64,000 nucleotides of DNA from Streptomyces pyxinicus (GCF_024753135.1 NZ_JANUGP010000034.1:1-64000); one strand, 5' to 3'; numbered from the stretch's first letter, positions 1 to 24,028 are shown. Numbers and translations are program-made. The notes: generated by a model not told the origin, from the sequence alone.

Positions 1-15885
<15,885 letters not shown>

Positions 15886-15952
15886 ACACCGAGACGGTTC
15901 CGGACCAGTTGATCTCCTTGTTCCGCCACTTGAGCACAAGGGAAGTCTCCCC

Positions 15953-17203
15953 ATGACCGACTCCACGAAGCCCGACACCTCCGGCACCGAGACAGCCGAG
16001 TCAGACCTGCTGAACTGGGACTTCATCCAGGATCCGTATCTGACCTACCGGGAGATGCGCACCGGGACGGGGCCCCGGCGGCTCGTCATCAAGACATTGA
16101 GCACAGGTCTGCGTTCGTGGCTGGTCACCGAGTACAGCGATGTGCGCCGGCTGCTGGCCGACCCCAGGCTCTCGAAGTCGGCCGCGGGAGCCGCACCGAT
16201 CATCGCCAAGCACAGCACGGAGGACGTCTCGGGCGCGTCGATCACGTCGGACAGCATGCTGTTCAGCGATCCGCCGCAACACTCGCGATTGCGGCGGATG
16301 TTCAGCAGGGCGTTCACGATGCGCCGGACACTGGACCTGCGGCCGCGCATCGAGGAACTCACCGACGAACTGCTTGACGCGATCCCGGCGGGAGCCGAGA
16401 TCGACCTGGTGGAGTCGGTGGCGATGGCCCTCCCCATTGCGGTGATCGGCGAGTTGCTCGGCGTCCCCCGCGCCGCCCACCACGATCTCCGTCGGTGGAA
16501 CCGGGCGCTGACCAGCGTCGACTCGGAGCCGTCGGAGAAGTACCAGGCCTACATGGCGTCGCTCGGCTATTTCCGGACCCTGGTCTCCCAGAAGGCGAAG
16601 AGTCATGACGGTGCGGACGACCTGATCAACGCGATGATCGATCCGGACAACGAGGAGCGGTTCGAAGAGTCCGAGCTGCTTTCCACCATCTTCCTGATGA
16701 TGAACGCGGGATACGAGACCACCGCGAACTTGATCAGCAGTTCGGTGTACGCTTTGCTGAAGCACCCCGAACAGCTGGAGCTGTTGCGCGGGGATGCCAC
16801 CCTCATACCGAACGCAGTAGAGGAATTCCTGCGTTATGAGAGCCCGCTGAACCTTTCCACCTTGCGCTACACCACCGAACCGGTGGAGGTCGGCGACACG
16901 GTTGTCCCCGCCGGCGAGGTGGTGTTCCTGGCGCTGTCCTCGGGGAATCGGGACCCGGAACGGTTCGACGAGCCGGACCGATTGGACATTCGCCGGAACA
17001 CCGCTACGCACCTGGCCTTCGGTCACGGAATCCATCATTGCGTCGGCGCGCCGCTGGCCCGACTGGAGGGCGAGATCGTGCTGGCCCGGCTGTTGGACAG
17101 GTTCCCGCACTGGGAGGCGGCCGAGCCGCTGGAACGACTCACCTGGCGTTACACCCTGCAGTTCCGTGGATTGGAGCGGCTGCCGGTCAGGCTGCACGCA
17201 TGA
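15953..17203 (+). CDS. Cytochrome P450 monooxygenase
   Basis: This 416-residue bacterial class I P450 uses electrons from a ferredoxin to oxidise a substrate, here presumably the polyketide. Visible signatures are the I-helix motif AGYETT (about residues 251-256), the ExxR motif in EEFLRY, and the heme-binding FGHGIHHCVG with the cysteine ligand at residue 363. Length is normal for the CYP105/107-type actinobacterial families. The ATG at 15953 is chosen because mature P450 sequence starts shortly after it; longer readings in this frame overlap the PKS gene. It is the first tailoring gene after the PKS, with a 67 bp gap, and probably shares its transcript. No ferredoxin gene is seen nearby. 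Confidence 0.95.
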   Translation: MTDSTKPDTSGTETAESDLLNWDFIQDPYLTYREMRTGTGPRRLVIKTLSTGLRSWLVTEYSDVRRLLADPRLSKSAAGAAPIIAKHSTEDVSGASITSDSMLFSDPPQHSRLRRMFSRAFTMRRTLDLRPRIEELTDELLDAIPAGAEIDLVESVAMALPIAVIGELLGVPRAAHHDLRRWNRALTSVDSEPSEKYQAYMASLGYFRTLVSQKAKSHDGADDLINAMIDPDNEERFEESELLSTIFLMMNAGYETTANLISSSVYALLKHPEQLELLRGDATLIPNAVEEFLRYESPLNLSTLRYTTEPVEVGDTVVPAGEVVFLALSSGNRDPERFDEPDRLDIRRNTATHLAFGHGIHHCVGAPLARLEGEIVLARLLDRFPHWEAAEPLERLTWRYTLQFRGLERLPVRLHA

Positions 17204-17241
17204 CTCCTCAACACCGTCAACGACGGGAACGGAGCGGACCC

Positions 17242-17601
17242 ATGTCAGCAGAAGTGATCGACCGGTTCTTCGAGAGCTCGGGTGCCGGCGACATCGAGAC
17301 CGCCGTCGCGTGTTTCGCCGACGACGGGAAGTGGATAACGCCCGACGGAGACGGAATCGGGACGGTGCACACCAAGGAGCAGATCGGCGATCTGATCACC
17401 AGTATGAACGCGATGCGCGAAAAGATGGTCGCCTCGGGGGTCGACGGGAAGTTCGAATCGCCGATCATGTTCGACGAGAACATGGGGCTGGTTCGGTGGA
17501 CCGTCGAGACCGATGACGGAAAGGTGGTCAACCGTGGTGTTGACCTCTTCATCCTGAGCGACGGGAAGATCGTGCTCAAAGACGTCTTCCGCAAGGCCTG
17601 A
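17242..17601 (+). CDS. SnoaL-like (NTF2-fold) protein, possible polyketide cyclase
   Basis: This 119-residue protein belongs to the SnoaL-like alpha+beta barrel family. Support is the helical start, the FADDGKW segment near residue 25 and the C-terminal strands (VNRGVDLFILSDGKI). Family members include polyketide cyclases, epoxide hydrolases and, by established work on streptoseomycin and nargenicin pathways, enzymes that catalyse [6+4]/[4+2] cycloaddition. The start at 17242 has an upstream ggagcgg ribosome-binding stretch. It lies 38 bp after the P450 and 28 bp before a second small barrel protein. A ring-forming or dehydration role on the nascent polyketide is inferred, not shown. Confidence 0.85.
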   Translation: MSAEVIDRFFESSGAGDIETAVACFADDGKWITPDGDGIGTVHTKEQIGDLITSMNAMREKMVASGVDGKFESPIMFDENMGLVRWTVETDDGKVVNRGVDLFILSDGKIVLKDVFRKA

Positions 17602-17629
17602 AAAACTCATTCAAGAAAGGATCGAAGCC

Positions 17630-18052
17630 GTGATCAACAGCTATGAGGAACTGGTCGAGACAACGATCAGCGCCACCACCGACATCGAGGACTTCGAGAA
17701 CATCCAGGTCGGCCAGGGCGGTAGTTACGAGCACGCCCTGTTCACCAAGTCCGGTGAGAAGGTGGCCACCACCTCGGGTGGCTACAAGATTCACTATCAG
17801 CGAGAGTCCGACCAGCAGTTCATGGCCTATCTGACCAACGAAGTCGTCTTCGAGGACGGGTCCGGAACGATCAGGGTCGCCGGCTGGATCGATCTCGGCT
17901 CCCTCCTCTCAGGGGACTGGGCCTACTACCCGAGCGTGGGTACCAGTGGCCGGTACCTCGGCCAGACGGGTTTCATGGCCTGGCGCCCTTACGACCTCGG
18001 CAAGGTGGAAGGGGCCGACGTGAAACTGATCATGTTCGCCTCCGCCGAGTGA
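17630..18052 (+). CDS. AbyU-like / allene oxide cyclase-fold beta-barrel, candidate cyclase
   Basis: This 140-residue protein starts at GTG 17630 behind an agaaagga ribosome-binding site. It has no signal peptide and its pattern is beta-rich. The segment SGRYLGQTGFMAW (about residues 109-121), together with the preceding GW and YP positions, closely resembles AbyU, the abyssomicin spirotetronate Diels-Alderase, and the wider allene oxide cyclase barrel family. Compared with AbyU as I recall it, the tryptophan of the GF-x-x-W segment is retained, while the arginine two residues before it is methionine here. The gene sits in a compact operon with P450, SnoaL and SDR genes. An intramolecular cyclisation of the polyketide is the leading hypothesis; a non-pericyclic barrel cyclase is possible. 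Confidence 0.8.
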   Translation: MINSYEELVETTISATTDIEDFENIQVGQGGSYEHALFTKSGEKVATTSGGYKIHYQRESDQQFMAYLTNEVVFEDGSGTIRVAGWIDLGSLLSGDWAYYPSVGTSGRYLGQTGFMAWRPYDLGKVEGADVKLIMFASAE

Positions 18053-18156
18053 ACGACCGCGCGATGCCGTGACGGGGTGAGGACACTCACCTCTCAGTAT
18101 TCGTGGCATCACGCCGTGAATCAGACGCCTTTGTTCTCTGACGTGGAGGTTGAGAA

Positions 18157-18999
18157 ATGGGTCGGGTCGCCGGGAAAGTCGCACTGGTCACTGGCGCTGC
18201 GCGTGGAATGGGACGTTCGCATGCGGTGCGCCTCGCCCAGCAGGGGGCGGACATCGTAGCCGTCGACCTGTGCGCAGACCTCGAAACCGCGCCGTATCCG
18301 GGCGCGGACGGTCAGGACCTCTCCTCGACGACGCAGCTGGTCGAGCAGCTGGGGCGGCGGATCCTTGCGCGCCGGGCAGATACGCGCAACTCCGACGAGC
18401 TGCAGGATGTCGTCGACGAGGCGATAGCCGAGTTCGGGCACATCGACGTCGTGTGCGCGAATGCCGGAATGTCCAGCTTCGGGTTCTCGTGGGAACTTAC
18501 CGACGAGGCCTGGCAAGAGATCATCGACGTCAACCTGACGGGATCGTGGAGGACCGTCAAGGCGGTGATCCCTCACATGATCGAACGGAATGAAGGCGGA
18601 TCGCTGATCTTCATCAGCTCGACAGCGGGCTTGATCGGCGTGCCGACCATGGCGCACTACACCGCGTCCAAGCACGGCGTGGTCGGGCTGATGCGTGCCT
18701 TGGCGGTCGAGCTGGCACCACACAACATCCGGGTGAACTCGGTGAACCCTGGAAACGTCGACACGCCGATGGTCAACAACGCTCAGATGCGAAAGATCTA
18801 CCTGCCCGAAGTCTCCGATCCGACACCGGAGGATGCGAACGAAGTGATGAAAGAAATGAGCGCGTTGCCCACCGGCTGGCTGGACTCGCAAGGGGTCAGC
18901 GACGCCGTGGTCTACCTGGCGTCGGAAGAGGCGCGTCACATCACCGGAATCACGCTTCCGGTGGACGCCGGAATGATGCTCCCCAACAAGATGCGATAG
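18157..18999 (+). CDS. Mycofactocin-type short-chain dehydrogenase/reductase
   Basis: This 280-residue SDR has the Rossmann motif TGAARGMG near residue 13, the NAG segment (ANAGMS) and the catalytic Ser plus YTASK near residue 170. The opening (GRSHAVRLAQQGADIVAVD), the insertion after the second strand (TAPYPGADGQDL) and the overall length match the mycofactocin-coupled SDR family rather than ordinary FabG-type reductases. Such enzymes oxidise or reduce alcohols with a tightly held nicotinamide. A role in oxidising a polyketide hydroxyl is inferred from the operon. The ATG at 18157 has a clear ggaggt site. It lies 104 bp after the barrel gene. Confidence 0.92.
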   Translation: MGRVAGKVALVTGAARGMGRSHAVRLAQQGADIVAVDLCADLETAPYPGADGQDLSSTTQLVEQLGRRILARRADTRNSDELQDVVDEAIAEFGHIDVVCANAGMSSFGFSWELTDEAWQEIIDVNLTGSWRTVKAVIPHMIERNEGGSLIFISSTAGLIGVPTMAHYTASKHGVVGLMRALAVELAPHNIRVNSVNPGNVDTPMVNNAQMRKIYLPEVSDPTPEDANEVMKEMSALPTGWLDSQGVSDAVVYLASEEARHITGITLPVDAGMMLPNKMR

Positions 19000-19091
19000 G
19001 TGCCGGCTCGCGGCAGATCGCTCATCGGTCCACCAAAGAAGTGTCAGCGTCTCAGGCGCACGCGAAACAAGCTACCGGAGGGCTACTCACG

Positions 19092-19565
19092 ATGACGGAA
19101 AGCGCACTCTCTCTGACGGTCGATCGACTCGACATCATTGAGTTGACGGCTAAGTACGCCTTTCGACTCGACACTCGCCAGTTCGATTCTCTGATGGAGC
19201 TGTTCAGCGACGACAGCCCGGTCTTCGACGAAGAAGGCTTCGGGCTGGGCAAGTTCACGGGGAAGGACGAGATCCGGCACCACTTCGAGGCCGACATCTA
19301 CGGACAGATGGAGAATCTCTGCCACATGACGGTCAACCACGTCGTCAACGAGATTCGCGGCGACCGGGCGTCCGGCAACTGCCATGTCTTCGCCCAGGGC
19401 GATGTACGGGCCGGTGGGTTCTCCCGGGCCACCGCGTACTACCAGGACGAGTACGTGCGCGAGGCGGGGGTCTGGAAGTTCTCCAGTCGCAAGGTGATCC
19501 CGTTGACCAGGCCGGAGATCGGTACCTTCGAATTCCCCGCAGGGCAGAACCCGTTCGATCAGTAG
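19092..19565 (+). CDS. SnoaL-like / scytalone dehydratase-fold protein
   Basis: This 157-residue protein is from the SnoaL_4-type branch of the NTF2-like fold, which includes scytalone dehydratase-like and ring-hydroxylase beta-subunit-like proteins. The pattern of an N-terminal helix, LFSDD, a HHF segment and a conserved HMTVNHVV histidine stretch fits an active site in the cone-shaped cavity. The ATG at 19092 is preferred over the GTG at 19041 because ggaggg lies nine bases upstream. It may dehydrate or cyclise the polyketide; which reaction is unknown. It is the second NTF2-fold protein in the operon, and the two are clearly different in sequence. Confidence 0.85.
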   Translation: MTESALSLTVDRLDIIELTAKYAFRLDTRQFDSLMELFSDDSPVFDEEGFGLGKFTGKDEIRHHFEADIYGQMENLCHMTVNHVVNEIRGDRASGNCHVFAQGDVRAGGFSRATAYYQDEYVREAGVWKFSSRKVIPLTRPEIGTFEFPAGQNPFDQ

Positions 19566-19625
19566 GCTGGACGGCTACGGGACGATCAGCGGCATTCCGG
19601 TTGCAGGGCCTGAGGAAGAAGGAAC

Positions 19626-20447
19626 GTGCACGCATCAACCGGGAGTGACGGATCATGGATCAGGCCCCTGCGCAGCTCGGCTCGGCGCGGTCAAGTACAC
19701 CTCGTCTGCTTCCCGTTCGCGGGTGGTTCCGCAGGATACTTCCGTTCGCTGGCAAACTCACTCGAACCGGATGTATCGGTGCTCGGGGTCCAGTATCCAG
19801 GGCGGCAGGACCGGCGTCACGAGCCCTTGATCGAGGACATCGGCCGGCTCGCCGACGAGATCTGCGAGGAGTTGATCCCGTGGGGAAAGGAACCGCTCGC
19901 GTTCTTCGGTCACAGCATGGGATCGGTGGTGGCCTTCGAGGTGGCGCGTCGCCTTCAGCGGGACAATCGCCGAACGCCGCTCGCGCTGCTCGCGTCCGGA
20001 CGTCGCGCCCCGTCGTGTCATCGCGCTGAGGATTTCCACGCGGCCGACGACGAAAGCATCATCGCCGACCTTCGATCGCTGGGAGGAACCGACCCGGCTC
20101 TCCTCGACGACGACGAGATGAGGCGCATGATCCTCCCCGTTGTCCGCGCCGATTACCGGGCCGTCGAGACATATCGCGCGCCAACGACCGAGACCAGGTT
20201 GAACGTGCCGATCATGGCGATGACCGGCGATCGCGATCCGAGCGTGTCGCTCGAGGAAGCGCGTGCCTGGCGAGGGCATGCAGCGGGATCCTTCGAACTG
20301 AAGGTCCTGACCGGAGGTCACTTCTTCATACATGAGCACGTCGCCGAGATAGCCGACTGCGTGAGGCGTGTGCTCCTCGGCCTCGGTTCCGAACGCACTC
20401 GACCGCTGCGACCGGAAGGGGGAGCCGGTCATGGACGTCGGCCTTGA
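19626..20447 (+). CDS. Type II thioesterase (alpha/beta hydrolase)
   Basis: This 273-residue external thioesterase removes stalled or mis-primed acyl groups from PKS carrier proteins. The catalytic serine lies in GHSMG (Ser97), the histidine in GGHFF (His232), and an aspartate in the GDRDPSV loop. The early segment CFPFAGGSAGYFR is typical of the family. It starts at GTG 19626 behind gaggaagaagga. The 3' end overlaps the next gene by 17 bp, so the two are translationally linked. The PKS segment in this window has no internal thioesterase, but this editing type is not expected to release the final product. Confidence 0.94.
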   Translation: MHASTGSDGSWIRPLRSSARRGQVHLVCFPFAGGSAGYFRSLANSLEPDVSVLGVQYPGRQDRRHEPLIEDIGRLADEICEELIPWGKEPLAFFGHSMGSVVAFEVARRLQRDNRRTPLALLASGRRAPSCHRAEDFHAADDESIIADLRSLGGTDPALLDDDEMRRMILPVVRADYRAVETYRAPTTETRLNVPIMAMTGDRDPSVSLEEARAWRGHAAGSFELKVLTGGHFFIHEHVAEIADCVRRVLLGLGSERTRPLRPEGGAGHGRRP

Positions 20448-20622
20448 AGTGAGCTGCCCGATGTGCGGAGGTCTCATCGAGGCGGCAGACAAGGACGAGC
20501 TCATCCGCTTGTCCCAGCTGCACACGTGGGACGCCCACCGCTACAACGTTCCCGCTGAACACGTGTTGGCCTCGATGACGCCCGGTGACACAGATCCCGG
20601 CCAGGGAGAGGATGTGCAATGA
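20431..20622 (+). CDS. Small C2H2 (CPMC...H...H) protein, DUF1059-like
   Basis: This 63-residue protein has CPMC near the N-terminus and two histidines (QLHTWDAH) about 18 residues later, a possible zinc-binding Cys2His2 arrangement. The shape resembles the small DUF1059-like proteins found in actinobacteria, but I cannot assign it firmly. The ATG at 20431 has an excellent gaaggggga site inside the end of the thioesterase gene. Its stop overlaps the next P450 start as ATGA, so the three genes are translationally coupled. It might act as an accessory to the P450 or PKS; no reaction is proposed. Confidence 0.75.
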   Translation: MDVGLEVSCPMCGGLIEAADKDELIRLSQLHTWDAHRYNVPAEHVLASMTPGDTDPGQGEDVQ

Positions 20623-21845
20623 AATCTGCAGCGGCGGAATGTCCCACCGTGGACGTGAACATGCTTGATTCCGACTTCGTGCAGGACCCCTATGAGACCA
20701 TGGCCGCGTGGCGGACCCTGGGACCGGTTGTCTACAACTCCCACCACGACCAGTACATGGTGACGTCGCATCGCAACTGCGCGCGAGTACTCGGTGACAT
20801 CCGCCATTTCAACTCCGCGAACGTGCTCCCCGAGATGGAGAAAGCGTTCGGCGGACCGACCTTTCTCGGCACCGACGGCGCACGGCACCAGACGGTCCGC
20901 GGAATCTGGGAGCCGGACTTCGAGCGCAGGACTGTCGAAGTCGACTGGGCGGCGCGGATACAGCGAGTGGTGGACGTATATGTGGATCAATTCGTTGAAC
21001 GCCTTCGCTCCGGCGAACCTCTCGACGCCCTCGCGGAGATGACGCGGATCATTCCCACTGTTGTCACTGCCCAACTGCTGGGCGCCGAAGAGGACGTGTA
21101 CGAGGACTTCATCAAGTGGAGTGACGCAACGGCGGCGGTGCTCGGCGCACGGCTGGACCCGACCCCGAGGGGGCAGGAGATCGTCGCGGACGGCGCTGCG
21201 GCCTCGGTCGCTCTGAACTCGTACATCGCCGGCCTCATCGAGAAACACCGGGCGCGGGGGGTGAGCGACGGATCGCTCATGGCCCAGATGGTGTTCGACG
21301 ATTTCGCGCCGTCCATGCCCGACCGGGAGATACTGGCGAACGGGACGATGCTGACGGTCGCGGCGAACGAGAGCACGGCGCAGGTGATGGCGATGATGCT
21401 GTACGCGCTGGGACGCCATCCTGATCAACGCCGCGCGCTGGTCGCCGACAGGTCGCTTGTTCCGGCCGCACTCGAAGAGGTCCACCGCTGGTCGACTCTC
21501 ACGCAGTCGGTCCTGCGCTTCTCCTGCAGCGACGAGTCGAAGGTCGGGGGATTCACGATCCCCGAAGGTTCCGCAGTCGTGTCTCTTCTGGGCTGCGCGA
21601 ACCGCGATCCCGCTCGCTGGGACAACCCGGACTCCTTCGACATCTCCCGTACCCGTAAAGCGCATCTGGGCTTCGGTTTCGGTCCCCACATCTGCCTTGG
21701 CATCCACATGGCCCGGATGGAGATGCGCATCTGGTTGAATCGCCTGCTGGACAAGCTGCCGGACTTCGAGATCGCGGGCGATGTCGACTTCGGCCCCGAC
21801 TTCACACTGCGGGGCCTTCGGGGGATCCAGATCAGCGCGGCATGA
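20619..21845 (+). CDS. Cytochrome P450 monooxygenase, second in operon
   Basis: This 408-residue P450 has the heme motif FGFGPHICLG with cysteine ligand at residue 359, and ExxR in EEVHRW. The I-helix reads AANEST, so the usual glycine is alanine and the first conserved threonine is serine. That is a known variant but can alter oxygen activation or reaction type. It starts at 20619 with a 4 bp ATGA overlap with the small C2H2 protein gene. Together with the first P450 it suggests two oxidations of the polyketide scaffold. It is the last gene of this operon before a non-coding stretch. Confidence 0.95.
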   Translation: MKSAAAECPTVDVNMLDSDFVQDPYETMAAWRTLGPVVYNSHHDQYMVTSHRNCARVLGDIRHFNSANVLPEMEKAFGGPTFLGTDGARHQTVRGIWEPDFERRTVEVDWAARIQRVVDVYVDQFVERLRSGEPLDALAEMTRIIPTVVTAQLLGAEEDVYEDFIKWSDATAAVLGARLDPTPRGQEIVADGAAASVALNSYIAGLIEKHRARGVSDGSLMAQMVFDDFAPSMPDREILANGTMLTVAANESTAQVMAMMLYALGRHPDQRRALVADRSLVPAALEEVHRWSTLTQSVLRFSCSDESKVGGFTIPEGSAVVSLLGCANRDPARWDNPDSFDISRTRKAHLGFGFGPHICLGIHMARMEMRIWLNRLLDKLPDFEIAGDVDFGPDFTLRGLRGIQISAA

Positions 21846-22201
21846 CTGAACCGGGCACGTGGACTCGTTGCCGGGGCAGACCCGTTGTGACACCCGCACC
21901 CGTGGTGATGAGGTGCGGCCTCCGCTCGTCGAGCGAGGCCGCGCTGCCAACCGCGGAACGCGGCTGCGGACGTCGCCACCGGCGGGCGCGCGGTGACACC
22001 GGCGAGCTGCTCACCGGACGGCGGGCCTGCCCGCCTCTGCATGTCGAGTCCCGCCGCCGGGTCGGGCACGGGGAGGGTGACCCGGAGACCCCAGACATGG
22101 CGGGTGACAACTAGGGGAGGGGCCACCGGGAAAACTAGGGGATGGTTCGACGAGTCGCAGAACCTATCGTGGGGCGCACGCAGCTTCCCGGAGGTTGATG
22201 C
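21846..22201 (+). promoter_or_regulatory. Intergenic regulatory region with direct repeats
   Basis: No convincing gene is present; the small open frames here are Arg/Cys-rich and unlike protein. The stretch contains two exact copies of AACTAGGGGA (22109-22118 and 22133-22142), 24 bp apart and about 60 bp before the next start. A Shine-Dalgarno-like ggagg precedes 22202. It is likely the promoter and operator region for the downstream monooxygenase genes. Confidence 0.6.
22109..22142 (+). repeat. Direct repeat AACTAGGGGA x2, candidate operator
   Basis: Two identical ten-base copies are spaced 24 bp start to start, about 2.3 helical turns. The CTAGGGGA half resembles half-sites of LuxR-family activators of actinomycete PKS clusters (PAS-LuxR consensus starts CTVGGGA). 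The cluster's own LAL regulator at 27822 is the obvious candidate binder. This is inference; I did not find the same ten-mer upstream of the other cluster genes. Confidence 0.45.
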
Positions 22202-22501
22202 ATGGCTCACGCCGACCAAGCGCCTGTCTTGACCCCTTCTCCGCCCGCGCCCTCACTCATCCATCCCCCGCCGGAGCCGGACGAGCTGCGACGGGACCGG
22301 CCGGTCACCCGGTTCCGGCTCGCTTACGACAAGACCGGTCGGCCGGCCACGCGCTACGAGGACGCGCGCCAGGTGCCGACCGACCCGACCGAGCACACCC
22401 GTCCGCGTCGGCTCTGCGCTGGCGCACGCACCGCCCGTCGTGTGGAAGCGCCGCGGCCGCGAGTGACTGATGTGGACGCCGACCTGGTGGAGAACTTGTG
22501 A
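22202..22501 (+). pseudogene. Cytochrome P450 N-terminal relic
   Basis: A 99-codon frame begins at ATG 22202 behind ggaggttg. Residues about 25-60 (ELRRDRPVTRF, RPATRYEDARQV, DPTEH) match the start of actinobacterial P450s, where the sequence normally reads RPVTRVRLPYGDEAWLVTRYEDAR-like. The rest of the P450 is missing and the tail is unrelated. The stop overlaps the next start (GTGA), so the fragment may still be translated and couple translation into the monooxygenase gene. It is best read as a deletion remnant of a third P450. Confidence 0.6.
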
Positions 22502-23679
22502 CTACTCTGCGCTTCGGCGCATTCCTGCCCCCGATCCACCCGCTGGGGGAGAGCCCGACGTGGTGGCTCCGCCACGACCTGGACTTCATGGCGCACCTCG
22601 ACCGGCTGGGCTTCGACGAGGCCTGGATCGGGGAGCACCACTCGACCGGTAGGGACCTCATCGCCTCGCCCGAGATCTTCATCGCGGCGGCAGCGGAGCG
22701 CACCACCCGGATCCGCCTCGGGACCGGCATGACCTCGATCCCGTACCACCATCCGCTATGGGTGGCCGACCGGATGGTGATGCTCGACCACCTCACGCAG
22801 GGCCGGGTGATGCTCGGGGTCGGTCCCGGCTCCCTGCCTTCCGACGTCGCCATGATCGGCATGACCCCCACCGAGAGCCGTGAGCTCCTCGAGACCCATC
22901 TGGACGTCATCCAGCGGCTGCTGGCCGGTGAGTCGGTCACCACGACGGTCGGGACCCACACGCTGGTCGACGCGACGCTGCAACTGCGCCCGTACACCGA
23001 ACCGTGCTTCGAGATCGCGGTGGCCGCGACGGCGTCGCCGACCGGCGCGCGCCTGGCCGGCAGTCGCGGTGTGAGCCTGATCTCGCTCGGGGCGACCATG
23101 AGCCAGGACGGGTTCGACGCGCTGGCGTACCACTGGGGGATCGCCACCGAGCGCGCCGCCCACGCGGGACGGCCGGCGCCCGACCGCAGGACCTGGCGGC
23201 TGGTCACGAACGTGCACGTCGCCGAGACCCGGGAACAGGCTTACCAAGACGTCGAGTTCGGGCTGCGGGACTGGCTGAGGCACCTGAATGACAACGCTGC
23301 CACGCCCGGGCTCGCGCTGCCCGACGGCAGTACGCGAGAGCTGATCGAGTTCGTCAATGAATCGGGCCTGGGCGCGATCGGCACGGCCGACGACGTCCGC
23401 CGCCAGATCCAGCGCATGGTCGACCAGTCCGGGGGGTTCGGCACCGTACTGCTGCTGGCGCACGACTGGGCCGCCCCGACGGCGAAGTGGCGCTCGTGGG
23501 AACTCGTCGCCCGTCAGGTCGCCCCGCACTTCCAGGGCGCGGGAACGAGCCATGCCCAGGCCTCCCACGACGCCCGGGCCCGGATCCTGGCGCGGCGCGA
23601 GGAAGCGACCGTCGCAGCCGGCGCGGCGCTCGAGCACATGAACCGCAAGTACGCCGACGAGGTGGCCGGAGGGTCCTGA
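22498..23679 (+). CDS. Luciferase-like flavin-dependent monooxygenase
   Basis: This 393-residue protein is of the luciferase-like monooxygenase (bacterial luciferase / limonene monooxygenase-type) family, which uses reduced flavin and oxygen for hydroxylation, epoxidation or Baeyer-Villiger chemistry. Typical segments are GFDEAWIGEHHS (about 40-51), the RIRLGTG strand, PYHHPLWVAD, and the GRVMLGVGPGS loop. The C-terminal 60 residues are an alanine/arginine-rich helix. The GTG start at 22498 overlaps the preceding fragment's stop. No flavin reductase is seen nearby. It is likely a tailoring oxygenase for the polyketide; the substrate is unknown. Confidence 0.93.
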   Translation: MTTLRFGAFLPPIHPLGESPTWWLRHDLDFMAHLDRLGFDEAWIGEHHSTGRDLIASPEIFIAAAAERTTRIRLGTGMTSIPYHHPLWVADRMVMLDHLTQGRVMLGVGPGSLPSDVAMIGMTPTESRELLETHLDVIQRLLAGESVTTTVGTHTLVDATLQLRPYTEPCFEIAVAATASPTGARLAGSRGVSLISLGATMSQDGFDALAYHWGIATERAAHAGRPAPDRRTWRLVTNVHVAETREQAYQDVEFGLRDWLRHLNDNAATPGLALPDGSTRELIEFVNESGLGAIGTADDVRRQIQRMVDQSGGFGTVLLLAHDWAAPTAKWRSWELVARQVAPHFQGAGTSHAQASHDARARILARREEATVAAGAALEHMNRKYADEVAGGS

Positions 23680-24028
23680 CCGTGCCGTCGTGACCCGCCT
23701 GGCCGCGGTCGACGAACACGGCCGGAGGATCTCGTGGTCCGGGGCCGGAACCGGCGCGTCACCACACGGTCCTGCGGGCCGCGGCGCCGCCGGCGCCCCG
23801 GAGCGAGACCCCGCACCGGGTCGCCGGCCGGCGCGGTGAGCCGCTACACCGTCGGATCGGACGGAACCCGGGCCGAACACTCCCCGGGTCCCTTATGGGA
23901 CACCGACCTCGGCCGGGCACCCACCGCCCACTTCGAGTGACACCGCCAGAGCAAGAAGGAACTACGCCGGGCCGTGGACCGCGGTCCGGCATAGAGCACC
24001 GATGCCTGCAGAAGGAGACGTTTCCGTC
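23680..24028. other. Intergenic region, no supported gene
   Basis: The stretch is very GC-rich (long CG-rich runs around 23756-23840) and has no frame with protein-like composition except a short 3' part (about 23836-23940) that could be a remnant. A ribosome-binding aaggag lies at 24012-24017 for the next gene. It may hold that gene's promoter. Confidence 0.5.

Noticed and set aside
21842..22114. ATGA-overlapping frame after the second P450
   Set aside because: Despite the overlap its translation is Arg/Cys-rich and unstructured; the overlap is probably chance.
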